From NCBI GenBank assembly GCA_029858505.1, contig JAOUEW010000007.1:1-64000 (forward strand): a stretch of DNA of 64,000 nucleotides. The letters are read 5' to 3'. Below the pieces are notes generated by a model. That model was not told where the DNA came from, searched no databases, and saw only the letters and a list, made by a program, of their open reading frames with translations. Origin of the DNA: Deltaproteobacteria bacterium. GTDB taxonomy: Bacteria; SAR324; JACQKK01. The position numbers and the translations under genes were made by a program. This document shows positions 27,221 through 35,961 of the stretch, piece after piece. How positions within the stretch are numbered: position 1 is the first letter of the stretch; each line of letters begins with the position of its first letter.

Positions 27221-27658
27221 CTAGTGAATATCGTTCTTAAAGATTTCCCGGTAACCCTGGCCGTACAACCCCGTGGTGACCCACGGGTCGGTATCGCGCA
27301 TGTTCATGTGGGCCAGCCCGCGCAGCATGCGGGCGGTGAAATACAAATCTTTGGCTTGCTTGGCGCTGTCGGCGTCATAGTCTGGGCACGATTTGGCCGA
27401 AAGGGACAAATTCATGGCATCTTCCGACCAGTAATACGCGTTCAGCAGGTTTTCATCGGCCCGCATTTTGTAATACTTGGCCATCTGTACCTTGGCGTCC
27501 TCGTACAACACCGAGGCCTGATACAGCGCCAATGGCGCGCAGGCCCCCATGGGCACCGGGCTCTTGGCCTGGGGAGCCAGCAAGCAGCCCCCCAGCCCCG
27601 CCGCCGCCGCGAGCCAGACCAGCCCTTTCCAGGCCAGATTCGTTTGTCTGCAATTCAT
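27221..27658 (-). CDS. Small predicted lipoprotein
   Basis: This 145-residue protein has a signal peptide ending in the lipobox LGGC at about residue 24. The start is ATG 27658 with GGAGG at ideal spacing; a GTG nine bases upstream is less likely. The mature part is helical and Tyr/Ala-rich (LYQASVLYEDAKVQMAKYYK...LNAYYWSEDAMNLS...AKDLYFTARMLRGLAHMN), somewhat like TPR-type helical pairs. It contains two further Cys residues (about 39 and 92) that could bond. The family is not recognised. It is likely co-transcribed with mnmE. Confidence 0.72.
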   Translation of the reverse strand: MNCRQTNLAWKGLVWLAAAAGLGGCLLAPQAKSPVPMGACAPLALYQASVLYEDAKVQMAKYYKMRADENLLNAYYWSEDAMNLSLSAKSCPDYDADSAKQAKDLYFTARMLRGLAHMNMRDTDPWVTTGLYGQGYREIFKNDIH

Positions 27659-27780
27659 GGCGCACACCTCCTTCCCTTCATGTTCTCGCTTCCCTTTGTT
27701 TTCCCGCCCAGGTTATCGTTTTCCCCTCCAAACCACCCCCGAATCTCTGTATTGAATTTTTCCGCTTTGTGAAACAGACC

Positions 27781-27803
27781 CCCCGGGGGAACACCCCCCG
27801 GGG
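27781..27803 (-). terminator. Hairpin downstream of flagellin 27856-29340
   Basis: A nine-base stem CCCCGGGGG/CCCCCGGGG with a five-base loop lies about 55 bp after the flagellin stop. The T-run that follows on the minus strand is poor (GTCTGTTTC), so this may stabilise the mRNA end as much as terminate. Confidence 0.45.
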
Positions 27804-27855
27804 AAATCCGTGTCCAATCCAACAGACAACAACTTTCCAACAAAACATCCAAAAA

Positions 27856-29340
27856 CTAATCCAACAACTGAACAACCCGCGACGGATAGTGGTTGGCGTG
27901 GGACAACGAAGCCACGTTGGCATCCAACTGGATCCGGTTCTTGGTAAACTCGGCGATTTCTTTGGCCATGTCGGTGTCCCGGATGGCCGATTCGGCCGCC
28001 ACCAGGTTCTCCGACGCGACCCGCATCACCGCCAAGTTGATCTCCAGGTTGTTGCGCTGAATGGAGCCCAACTCGCCGCGAGCCAGCGAAATTTCGTTGA
28101 TCGCGGAGTCTACCACCTTCACCGTGTCGTGGGCGCCTTCCACCGTGGTCACATCCACCTCGGCCAGGGATTTCACCCCGGTCTCGGTTTCGATGTTTCG
28201 CCCCAAGGTAGAAGGGGTAATGTTGGGCAGCGCCAGCCGGGTGTTTTCCCCCGGCTGCCCGCCGGTTTGGAAGGTTAGGGCCGAGTTGATGACATGCACC
28301 GTACCCACCGTGCCCACCATGGGCTGATGGACTTTCTCCATCTGCCCGGGATTTCCTTCCACCGGTTTTTCCACCATCGGGCCCGTGTACATTACCGACA
28401 GGCCGTCGGTGTTGGGGTTTCCTTCGCCGCCGATCAGGGTTTGGCCGCGCCCGTAGGCCGCCTCGCCGTTGATCGTTCCGCGAATGTCCAGCCCCTGGGT
28501 GGCCTCGACCGCCTTGTTGGCTTCGGGAGAAAGCACGCCCGCGGCCGAACTGACCACCGAGAACGTCGGCACGCTGCCGTATTCTTGGTGGGTCAGTTTG
28601 ATGCGGTTGTCTTGGGTGATGGTGATGTCCACCTTCATCCCTTGCTTTTCCACCTCGCCTTTCAAGCGGCCCAGAAAGCGCTCCACCGAGTCATCGCTTT
28701 TGGCTTCCACGTGTGCCACGTGTCCGCCTTCCATGATGTCGATGGACAGCCCCTTCAGGTTTTCCGTGGTTACCGCCTGGCTGCCTTCGATTTGGGCCTG
28801 GGTGGCTACCTGGGTCACATCCACCCGGTAACCCTCCACCGGCGTGCTGCGGGTGGTGATGGCTCCCTTCACGAAGGTCAGCCCCTCACCCGTCGCCGTG
28901 CCGTTGATGCCCGTGGAACCATCCAGCAATTTCTTCCCGCCGAAACGGGCGGTCTGGGTGGTCCGCTGCAAAGACTCCAAGGCGTTACGAATTTCCATCT
29001 GGTCGGCAGCCAGCATGTTGGCGTCGTTGGCCCCTTCGTTCGAGGCATGCAGCGCCAATTGCCGGATACGCACCAGCTGGTCGTTGATTTCCGCGAGTGC
29101 CCCTTCGGTGGTTTGCACCATCGCGTTGGCAATCTCGGTGTTGGCCGCGGCCTGGTTAACCGATTTAATTTGGGCGCGCATCTGCTCGGAAATGATCAAC
29201 CCGGCTGGGTCGTCACCCCCTTTGTTGATGCGAAACCCAGAACTTAATCGTTCCAGAGAGTCGGCCAGCTTCTTGTCCGTGGCACTCATGTAGCGCTGGC
29301 CGCGGACGGAAGCAATGTTATTGTTGATACGAATGGCCAT
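27856..29340 (-). CDS. fliC: Flagellin (paralogue 1)
   Basis: This 494-residue filament subunit has N-terminal D0/D1 (about 1-150): INNNIASVRGQRYM, LERLSSGFRINKGGDDPAG, ISEQMRAQI and HASNEGANDANMLAADQ. The central D2 insert (about 160-380) carries the motif GLDIRGTINGEAAYGRGQTL. The C-terminal D1/D0 (about 385-494) has VDSAINEISLARGELGSIQRNNLE and DTDMAKEIAEFTKNRI. The last residues HANHYPSRVVQLLD keep the hydrophobic D0 pattern but differ from the other copies. AGAGGTGACTT precedes the ATG. It lies 81 bp downstream of a flagellin-like gene and probably ends a three-gene transcript. It is the most divergent of the six full-length flagellins at its D0 ends. Confidence 0.95.
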   Translation of the reverse strand: MAIRINNNIASVRGQRYMSATDKKLADSLERLSSGFRINKGGDDPAGLIISEQMRAQIKSVNQAAANTEIANAMVQTTEGALAEINDQLVRIRQLALHASNEGANDANMLAADQMEIRNALESLQRTTQTARFGGKKLLDGSTGINGTATGEGLTFVKGAITTRSTPVEGYRVDVTQVATQAQIEGSQAVTTENLKGLSIDIMEGGHVAHVEAKSDDSVERFLGRLKGEVEKQGMKVDITITQDNRIKLTHQEYGSVPTFSVVSSAAGVLSPEANKAVEATQGLDIRGTINGEAAYGRGQTLIGGEGNPNTDGLSVMYTGPMVEKPVEGNPGQMEKVHQPMVGTVGTVHVINSALTFQTGGQPGENTRLALPNITPSTLGRNIETETGVKSLAEVDVTTVEGAHDTVKVVDSAINEISLARGELGSIQRNNLEINLAVMRVASENLVAAESAIRDTDMAKEIAEFTKNRIQLDANVASLSHANHYPSRVVQLLD

Positions 29341-29421
29341 AAGTCACCTCTTCTTCCTTGTTAGGTTTTGGTATCCCATCCCGGTACGCTCCCCCCGCGT
29401 CCAGCGGGGCCGCCTTTCCTC

Positions 29422-30894
29422 TTACAATCCTTCCTTGGAAGGGCGGAGCTCTTTCAGGGACAGGGCGGACAATCCGCCTTCCCCTGGATCTCGGTTCAAC
29501 AGCCGCAGCATGGGGCCGCCCCCGTGCTGGGCCAAGGCCTCCACGGCCTCGGACCCCTGGACCGGAATCTGACGGCGCAGGTGTTCGGCCATGGAGCGGG
29601 CCAGGTCCGCGTGGAGCAGCGCGCCTTGCGCCGCCACCACGTTTTCTGCCCGCACCTGATAATTTTGCAACGTTTGGAGCAACGGCCCGGAAGCCATGGT
29701 CTCCAGCACCGTTTGATGCCCCGCCAGTTCCGTCAGGGCGGCCTGGGCCACCTCTGCCGCGGCCCTGGCCGCCGGGGGGTTGTCTAAGCGGATGGCCGCC
29801 AGAGAGTCGTATCCCTCCGGCACATCCACCCCCCGCCCCAGATGGCGGGGGTGAACCGAAGGCAGGTGAACCCACACCGGCGGGCCCAAATGGGACCCCG
29901 GATGAAACACCATGCCGTTCCTCACCAGCACCAACCGGCCTTCCGGCAAGACCTCCGGCCTGGGCAGGTGGGGGTCCCCTGGGTCAGGGGGGGGCTGCCA
30001 GGCCGCCACCAATCCTTCCAGGTGGGTGCCCGTAGGCCCAAATAAAAAGCATCCCTGGCCCTCGGCCGGAAGACCATCCAGGGTTCCCTGGATGTCTTGC
30101 CCCATATACAGCCCGCCCGTGGACCCCAGCACTTGGGGGGGGTCACTGACCGCGCTGAAGCCATGCTGCCGACCCATCCGGCGGTGGGCGATGAAAAACC
30201 CTCCGCTGGACGCTCCAGCCCATAAGTCTAATCCAGCCCGACGAAAGACCTCGCTCAGGCGCGCCACCACCGCCTCCGGGGGCAGCCCAGGGGGAACCTC
30301 TACCCGCACCAACTGGCCGCCCTCTCCCAGTTCCAGCCGGAACGGTCCGGCCGGGAGATGGCCCCTGACCAGGGCCCGGCGGGGCAGGCGGCTCACCGCC
30401 ACCGCGTAGCCCTCCGGCGGGGAAGGCCGGGTGAACGCTTCGGCCCGGACAAACCGGAACCCTTCGCCCACCGCCATGCCTTCCACCCCCTGGCTGCCGT
30501 CCATCATCCGCCGCGGACCAAAGCGGGTGTCCTCCGCCGCCGCCGCCAAACAGGCCAGCAACACCGAGGGGTCCCGCTGCTCCGCCGGCAGGGGTTCGTT
30601 CTCCGCCGCCTGGGCCATACGGTGCAGTTCTTCCACCCATCCCCGGCAGCGACGCAGTTGGGTTAACGCCAACCCCGCCAGCACCGATGCCGACTCGGCC
30701 GACTGTACCGCCTGGTCCAACGCCGCCAGCAGGCTCCGCCCCTGTTCCGAGCGTTCCTGCCCGCCGCCAGCACCCGCCCCAACCGGAAGAGACTTGCTCT
30801 CCTCCGGCGGGGGGGCCTTGTTTCGGCGTGCTCCCGCGGCCAGGCCACCTTGGGCAAAACCCTGGCCGCGAAAGCCCTGAATGGACAAACTCAT
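29422..30894 (-). CDS. Flagellin-derived protein lacking the N-terminal D0 helix
   Basis: This 490-residue protein aligns with the flagellins beside it but is strongly diverged. The first 45 residues (Gly/Ala/Arg/Pro-rich) replace the polymerising D0 helix. LDQAVQSAESASVLAGLALTQ aligns with the flagellin QAVDNAETAIGMVQTTEAAL helix. RRMMDGSQGVEGMAVGEGF keeps the D1-D2 junction, and PSPPEGYAVAV matches SPVEGYAVKV. GQDIQGTLDGLPAEGQG matches the D2 motif. The C-terminal AENVVAAQGALLHADLARSM keeps the D1 helix, then ...GPMLRLLNRD and an extra 20-residue tail. The strong ribosome site GGGAGGT and intact 490 codons argue against a pseudogene. It lies 34 bp after one flagellin and 81 bp before another. 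It may be a minor filament or junction protein, or a regulator (inference). Confidence 0.8.
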   Translation of the reverse strand: MSLSIQGFRGQGFAQGGLAAGARRNKAPPPEESKSLPVGAGAGGGQERSEQGRSLLAALDQAVQSAESASVLAGLALTQLRRCRGWVEELHRMAQAAENEPLPAEQRDPSVLLACLAAAAEDTRFGPRRMMDGSQGVEGMAVGEGFRFVRAEAFTRPSPPEGYAVAVSRLPRRALVRGHLPAGPFRLELGEGGQLVRVEVPPGLPPEAVVARLSEVFRRAGLDLWAGASSGGFFIAHRRMGRQHGFSAVSDPPQVLGSTGGLYMGQDIQGTLDGLPAEGQGCFLFGPTGTHLEGLVAAWQPPPDPGDPHLPRPEVLPEGRLVLVRNGMVFHPGSHLGPPVWVHLPSVHPRHLGRGVDVPEGYDSLAAIRLDNPPAARAAAEVAQAALTELAGHQTVLETMASGPLLQTLQNYQVRAENVVAAQGALLHADLARSMAEHLRRQIPVQGSEAVEALAQHGGGPMLRLLNRDPGEGGLSALSLKELRPSKEGL

Positions 30895-30928
30895 GGTTTA
30901 CCTCCCTTCTTCTCCAAAGACGTGTGGG

Positions 30929-32383
30929 TTACTGCAACAGCGCCAGCACGGTCCTTGGGGTCTGGTTGGCATGGGCCAACATGGCCATGGAGCTTTGTTG
31001 CATGATGGAGTTGCGGGTGAACTCCGCCACTTCCTTGGCCATATCGGCATCGCGCATCACGCTCTCCGAGTTGGTCAATTCTTCGGCGCCAATCCGCAGC
31101 TGCCGCAGGTTGCTTTCCAGGGTGTTTTTCTGGAAGGCACCCATCTGGGCCCGGATCACGTTCACCTCATCAATCGAGCCATCAATCAACCGTTGGGCGT
31201 CTTCCGCGCCTTGGGCGGAACGGATGTCGATGTCCCGCAGGCTTTTGTACCCGCTGACGTTCTCCACCCCGCGGCCCAGCACCCGGGTGTTGGTGTTCAC
31301 CATTGAAATGGCCACGGTCTGGCCCACGTTGGCGCCCACCTGAAACACCATGGAGTTCTGATAGACCGACACGTTTCCGGCCCGCTCCGCCGAGTCATCG
31401 GCGGTGGCTTCGGTTAGAATATTTCCCGTGTAGCGGATCTTCAGCCCTTCCACCTTGGTGCCTTCGGCGCCCGTGAGGATTTGCCCTTCGCCCAGAGCCA
31501 CTTCGCCACCAATGGTTCCCATGATGTCGCGTCCGGCCTGAGCCTCCTCCATGCGGCGGCCCTGCTGGCTCAACACCCCAGAACTGGTGGACGACACCGA
31601 GAAGCCGTATTGGCTGCCAAAAGACCGGTGCCGCAGGGCCAGGGTGTTGTCCTCGCCCACGATCAGGTCCACTTCCAGTCCGTTCTTTTTAATTTCGTTG
31701 CGGAACTTACCGATGGCCTGAGATACCGAGTCGCCTTTTTTGGTTTGGAAGCTGACAGTTTTCCCGCCCTCGGTCACGGTGAGCTCTTCGCCCGCATCCA
31801 CCATTTCCTGGGTCAGGGCCGTGGTGCCTTCCACATGGGCCTTCTCGGCGATTTGCTGCACCTTCACCGCGTACCCTTCCACCGGAGACGAGCGGGTGGC
31901 CGGATTGGCGGAGATAAATTGCAGCCCTTCGCCCATGGCCACGCCGTTGGCCCCCTGAGAACCGTCCAGCAGCTTCTTCACGCCAAAGCTGGCCGAACCG
32001 GTCAGGCGGTCAATGGTGTTGAGAGAGTTGTCCAGCTCCATTTGGTCGGCGGCCAGCATGTTGGCGTCGTTGGCCCCTTCGTTGGCGGCGTGGATGGCCA
32101 ATTGCCGCATGTTGGTCAGCAGATTGGTCACCTCCGTCAAGGCCGCCTCGGTGGTTTGCACCATCCCAATGGCGGTCTCGGCATTGTCCACCGCCTGGTT
32201 CATCCCGGCGATTTGGGCCCGCATCTGCTCGGAAATAATCAGCGTGGCTGGCCCATCGGCGGCACGGTTTACCTTCATCCCGGACGACATCTTTTCCAGG
32301 GACTTGGTCAGGCCTCGGTCGTTGATGGCCACCCAACGGTGCCCGTTCAACGCCGATATATTGTGGTTAACTCGCAAACCCAT
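30929..32383 (-). CDS. fliC: Flagellin (paralogue 2)
   Basis: This 484-residue flagellin has N-terminal D0/D1 with NHNISALNGHRW, LEKMSSGMKVNRAADGPA, LIISEQMRAQIAG and HAANEGANDANMLAADQ. The D2 insert (about 155-370) carries RSSPVEGYAVKVQQIAEKA and GRDIMGTIGGEVALGEGQ. The C-terminal D1/D0 ends ...MLAHANQTPRTVLALLQ. The start is ATG 32383 (MGLRVNHN), with AGGAGGATGTC upstream; the open frame continuing to 33472 runs through non-coding tandem repeats and is rejected. It is about 94% identical by eye to the flagellin at 33553-35007 (about 28 differences in 484). It heads a probable transcript with the flagellin-derived gene and paralogue 1. Confidence 0.96.
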   Translation of the reverse strand: MGLRVNHNISALNGHRWVAINDRGLTKSLEKMSSGMKVNRAADGPATLIISEQMRAQIAGMNQAVDNAETAIGMVQTTEAALTEVTNLLTNMRQLAIHAANEGANDANMLAADQMELDNSLNTIDRLTGSASFGVKKLLDGSQGANGVAMGEGLQFISANPATRSSPVEGYAVKVQQIAEKAHVEGTTALTQEMVDAGEELTVTEGGKTVSFQTKKGDSVSQAIGKFRNEIKKNGLEVDLIVGEDNTLALRHRSFGSQYGFSVSSTSSGVLSQQGRRMEEAQAGRDIMGTIGGEVALGEGQILTGAEGTKVEGLKIRYTGNILTEATADDSAERAGNVSVYQNSMVFQVGANVGQTVAISMVNTNTRVLGRGVENVSGYKSLRDIDIRSAQGAEDAQRLIDGSIDEVNVIRAQMGAFQKNTLESNLRQLRIGAEELTNSESVMRDADMAKEVAEFTRNSIMQQSSMAMLAHANQTPRTVLALLQ

Positions 32384-32607
32384 GACATCCTCCTTGGTGT
32401 GTGGGGCCTTCCATCGCGTCCATGACGAATTCCCGGTTTTACGAGAGACTCCCCTTCTTTCCGGCCTACGGGCAAATTCACCCGCCCGTCGGCCCGCGTC
32501 CCGCGGTACGAAAAGAGAAATCTCGTCCTTGAGTGCCCGGCTGAGCGCGTAACGCCACGCTTCGCCGGGTGTTACGCGCAGGATGATTCCCGCGCGTTCC
32601 CTGCCCC

Positions 32608-33345
32608 CCGGATGAACCGGGGCACTGTTTTTCCCCGGTGAAACCAGGGCGTTGCGTCCGGAGGGAGCAGGGGGATTTCCCCCTGTCTTCCATCCGGGAT
32701 CTGGCGGCCGCCCGCGTGCGTCGTCCTGAATCTGGACGGAGGGGGGCGGCCAATCTGGGCCGGTCTGCCACAGGCCTCCCGTCTTTCCAGGTGAAAGCCT
32801 GGAAGGGCGGGGACCCAGGGTCCGGCGTTGTCTACCCCGGAATGAACCGGGGCCTGTTTTTCCCCGGTGAAACCAGGGCGTTGCGTCCGGAGGGAGCAGG
32901 GGGATTTCCCCCTGTCTTCCATCCGGGATCTGGCGGCCGCCCGCACGCGTCGTCCTGAATCTGGACGGAGGGGGGCGGCCAATCTGGGCCGGTCTGCCAC
33001 AGGCCTCCCGTCTTTCCAGGTGAAAGCCTGGAAGGGCGGGGACCCAGGGTCCGGCGTTGTCTACCCCCGGAATGAACCGGGGCCTGTTTTCCCCCGGATG
33101 AACCGGGGCAATGTTTTTCCCCGGTGAAACCAGGGCGATGCGTCCGGAGGGAGCAGGGGGATTTCCCCCTGTCTTCCATCCGGGATCTGGCAGCCGCCCG
33201 CGCGCGTCGTCCTGAATCTGGACGGAGGGGGGCGGCCAATCTGGGCCGGTCTGCCACAGGCCTCCCGTCTTTCCAGGTGAAAGCCTGGAAGGGCGGGGAC
33301 CCAGGGTCCGGCGTTGTCTACCCCGGAATGAACCGGGGCAGGGCT
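32608..33345. repeat. Three tandem copies of a ~229-bp repeat
   Basis: Equivalent points (AAACCAGGGCG) fall at 32641, 32870 and 33127, giving unit lengths of 229 and 257 bp. The longer spacing comes from an extra ~28-bp copy of a CCGGATGAACCGGGGCA subunit. Units are almost identical. Each contains hairpins TTTCCAGG-tgaaag-CCTGGAA and CCCCGG-aatgaa-CCGGGG. The unit length is not a multiple of three, so each copy is read in a different frame and the array is not protein-coding. It lies between two nearly identical flagellin genes. The rest of 32384-33552 holds no gene. Confidence 0.92.
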
Positions 33346-33486
33346 TTTTCTGGGGGTTGAACTCCCCAGGTGGACCTTTCATTTGTCCAACGCCCGTTCT
33401 ACCCACGGAAATACCCGGAAAACCCAAGGTTTCCCCGTGGGTACAACGCCCCATGCCCAGATAACCTGGCATGAGGGGAAAAGGGC

Positions 33487-33508
33487 CCCCCGCCCCGAAG
33501 GGCGGGGG
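33487..33508 (-). terminator. Terminator of flagellin 33553-35007
   Basis: A nine-base stem CCCCCGCCC/GGGCGGGGG with loop CGAA lies 45 bp after the stop. On the minus strand it is followed by GGGCCCTTTTCCCC. Confidence 0.65.
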
Positions 33509-33552
33509 AACCCGTTATACCTGGCAAATCACCCAGGCCACTGGTCCACGCA

Positions 33553-35007
33553 TTAGCCCAGCAGCGCCAGAACCGTTTTGGGGGTCTGGTTGGCCTGAGC
33601 AAGCATGGCCGTAGAGGCCTGCAACATGATGGAGTTGCGGGTGAAATCGGCCACCTCTTTGGCCATGTCCGCATCGCGGATCACGCTTTCCGAGTTGGTC
33701 AATTCCTCCGCCCCGATCCGCAGCTGCCGCAGGTTGCTTTCCAGGGTGTTTTTCTGGAAGGCACCCATCTGGGCCCGGATCACGTTCACCTCATCAATCG
33801 AGCCGTCAATCAGCCGTTGGGCGTCTTCCGCGCCTTGGGCGGAACGGATGTCGATGTCCCGCAGGCTTTTGTACCCGCTGACGTTCTCTACCCCGCGGCC
33901 CAGCACCCGGGTGTTGGTGTTGACCATGGAGATTGCCACGGTCTGGCCCACGTTGGCGCCCACCTGAAACACCATGGAGTTCTGATAGACCGACACGTTT
34001 CCGGCCCGCTCCGCCGAGTCATCGGCCCCGGCTTCGGTGACCTTCGACCCGGTGTAGCGGATCTTCAACCCTTCCACCCTGGTGCCTTCGGCGCCGGTGA
34101 GCACTTGGCCTTCGCCCAGGGCCACCTCTCCGCCGATGGTTCCCATGATGTCGCGTCCGGCCTGAGCCTCCTCCATGTGGCGGCCCTGCTGGCTCAACAC
34201 CCCAGAACTGGTGGACGACACCGCGAACCCGTACTTGCTGCCAAATTCTCGGTGCCGCAGGGCCAGGGTATTGTCCTCGCCCACGATCAAGTCCACGTTC
34301 AGCCCGTTCTTTTTAATTTCGTTGCGGAACTTTCCGATGGACTGAGATACCGAGTCGCCTTTTTTGGTTTGGAAGCTGACGGTTTTCCCGTCTTCAGTCA
34401 CGGTGAGCTCTTCGCCCGCATCCACCATTTCCTGGGTCAGGGCCGTGGTGCCTTCCACGTGGGCCTTCTCGGCGATTTGCTGCACCTTCACCGCGTACCC
34501 TTCCACCGGAGACGACCGGGTGGAGGGGGTGGCCGAGATAAACTGCAGCCCTTCGCCCATGGCCACGCCGTTGGCCCCCTGAGAACCGTCCAGCAGCTTC
34601 TTCACGCCAAAGCTGGCCGAGCCGGTCAGGCGGTCAATGGTGTTCAGGGCGTTGTCCAATTCCATTTGGTCGGCGGCCAGCATGTTGGCATCGTTGGCGC
34701 CTTCGTTGGCCGCGTGGATGGACAATTGCCGCATGTTGGTCAGCAGATTGGTCACCTCCGTCAAGGCCGCCTCGGTGGTTTGCACCATCCCGATGGCGGT
34801 CTCGGCGTTGTCCACCGCCTGGTTCATCCCGGCGATTTGAGCCCGCATCTGCTCGGAAATAATCAGCGTGGCCGGTCCATCGGCGGCACGGTTCACCTTC
34901 ATCCCCGAGGATAACTTCTCCAGGGACTTGGTCAGGCTTCGGTCGTTGATGGACACCCAACGGTGCCCGTTCAACGCCGATATGTTGTGGTTGACTCGTA
35001 AACCCAT
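33553..35007 (-). CDS. fliC: Flagellin (paralogue 3)
   Basis: This 484-residue flagellin is a near twin of paralogue 2. The domain layout is the same: D0/D1 1-150, a D2 insert with GRDIMGTIGGEVALGEGQ at about 290, and C-terminal D1/D0 ending MLAQANQTPKTVLALLG. Differences from the twin cluster in the D2 domain (for example HREFGSKYGF against HRSFGSQYGF) and in the last 30 residues. That pattern suggests surface and end-contact divergence. AAGGAGGTCCTC precedes the ATG. It is followed by its own hairpin and preceded by a 950-bp gap, so it is probably monocistronic. Confidence 0.96.
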   Translation of the reverse strand: MGLRVNHNISALNGHRWVSINDRSLTKSLEKLSSGMKVNRAADGPATLIISEQMRAQIAGMNQAVDNAETAIGMVQTTEAALTEVTNLLTNMRQLSIHAANEGANDANMLAADQMELDNALNTIDRLTGSASFGVKKLLDGSQGANGVAMGEGLQFISATPSTRSSPVEGYAVKVQQIAEKAHVEGTTALTQEMVDAGEELTVTEDGKTVSFQTKKGDSVSQSIGKFRNEIKKNGLNVDLIVGEDNTLALRHREFGSKYGFAVSSTSSGVLSQQGRHMEEAQAGRDIMGTIGGEVALGEGQVLTGAEGTRVEGLKIRYTGSKVTEAGADDSAERAGNVSVYQNSMVFQVGANVGQTVAISMVNTNTRVLGRGVENVSGYKSLRDIDIRSAQGAEDAQRLIDGSIDEVNVIRAQMGAFQKNTLESNLRQLRIGAEELTNSESVIRDADMAKEVADFTRNSIMLQASTAMLAQANQTPKTVLALLG

Positions 35008-35630
35008 GAGGACCTCCTTGTGTGTGTATGGTTCTTCCTTGATCTAGACGCCTGCCCGCCAAGAACCTGCCGGCCAGTCGGAAACGGTTCTCTCCCGTCC
35101 TCCCCCCAGGGGGAAAAAACAGGACCGCGCATGTTTCCCGTTCCCACCTGTTCGCAAGTCCATCGGCAAACCGGTGTCTTCAGGGTTTCGAACCGGAAAC
35201 TTTCGTTTCCGGCGAGTACCCTGCCCCGCTGTTTGGCCATGCTCCTTCCAATCCCGGTATCGCCGGGGGAGCCCAACCGTTCGCACCCAAATTCTTTCGA
35301 ATTCATCTCCCCCGCGGAAAGCCGCCGGAAACCGGGCAAGGGAATTCCTCCCTCCGGCGGTTGCCCGCCGGGCCTGGTTTCCCGCGCTTCACGCGGGGGG
35401 TGCGTGGAGAAGCCGTGTAAACGCCTGCGTTTCCCAAAACCCTCTGGCTCTGGGAAGACATGCCTCGAACCCTAAGGGTTCGGAGGATCACGCCCCGGGC
35501 CTGCCGGAAGTGGTATAACCCCCGCGTCAGGGAGACTTCCCCTGGAAACACAGGCTTCGGGTGTTCCGGCCCGGAAACGATCCGTATGTTTTTTCAGCCC
35601 GCAAAGCGCTTGCTTGCGGGTGTTCCTATT

Positions 35631-35663
35631 CATGCTAATCCATGCCCGTCCATGCTAGTCCAT
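35631..35663. repeat. Helically phased 10-bp direct repeats
   Basis: Three adjoining ten-base units CATGCTAATC, CATGCCCGTC and CATGCTAGTC are followed by CATACCAGCT. They give CATGCNNRTCCAT boxes at 35631, 35641 and 35651. The ten-base period places the boxes on one face of the helix. They lie about 620 bp upstream of a flagellin start, next to the CCCGCAA...TTGCGGG stem. This is a possible activator-binding array; the function is inferred. Confidence 0.5.
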
Positions 35664-35902
35664 ACCAGCTCCTGCCTGCCCCTGTCCTAGGGGCTGGGGG
35701 AAAGAAACACGACCGGAACGGAAGGCCAGGACCGGGGTAGAAAAACCCGTTCCCATGGGCAGCCCCTAGCACAGGGCAACCCATCTGGCCTTCCCGCCGG
35801 GTGATCTCACCCCAGGGGCTGGATCCTCCATTCCTGCCGCCAGCGCTTACCGCCAGCGGCACGAAAGAAACATCCAACAGACCGTCACTGATTGAGGAGT
35901 CC

Positions 35903-35927
35903 GGCCGGAGGGGATGTCCCTCCGGCC
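35903..35927 (-). terminator. Terminator-like hairpin of flagellin 35962-37416
   Basis: A perfect ten-base stem GGCCGGAGGG/CCCTCCGGCC with a five-base loop lies 35 bp beyond the stop. No long T-run follows on the minus strand (GGACTCCTCAAT). Confidence 0.6.
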
Positions 35928-35961
35928 TTCTTCCCTGTAAAACCACCAGCCAACGCCATGA

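Larger units (their letters stand above)
35008..35961. other. 950-bp gap between two flagellin genes; no gene seen
   Basis: I find no supportable gene. The gap holds a terminator-like hairpin for the upstream flagellin (35903-35927), a stem-loop CCCGCAA...TTGCGGG (35598-35620) and a run of ten-base repeats (35631-35663). It is presumably the 5-prime regulatory region of flagellin 33553-35007. I see no convincing sigma-28 or sigma-54 promoter in it. Confidence 0.6.

Noticed and set aside
29422-30894. Reading the flagellin-derived gene as a pseudogene
   Set aside because: No frameshift or stop over 490 codons, strong ribosome site and tight operon spacing. Treated as a functional divergent paralogue, though this needs population data.
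32384-33472. Open reading frame extending flagellin paralogue 2 by over 360 codons upstream
   Set aside because: It runs through tandem repeats whose unit is not a multiple of three. The true start has a clear ribosome site and the conserved flagellin N-terminus at 32383.
35020-35475. Plus-strand frame of 151 codons in the flagellin gap
   Set aside because: Arg/Pro/Ser-rich, no ribosome site, and overlaps likely regulatory sequence.
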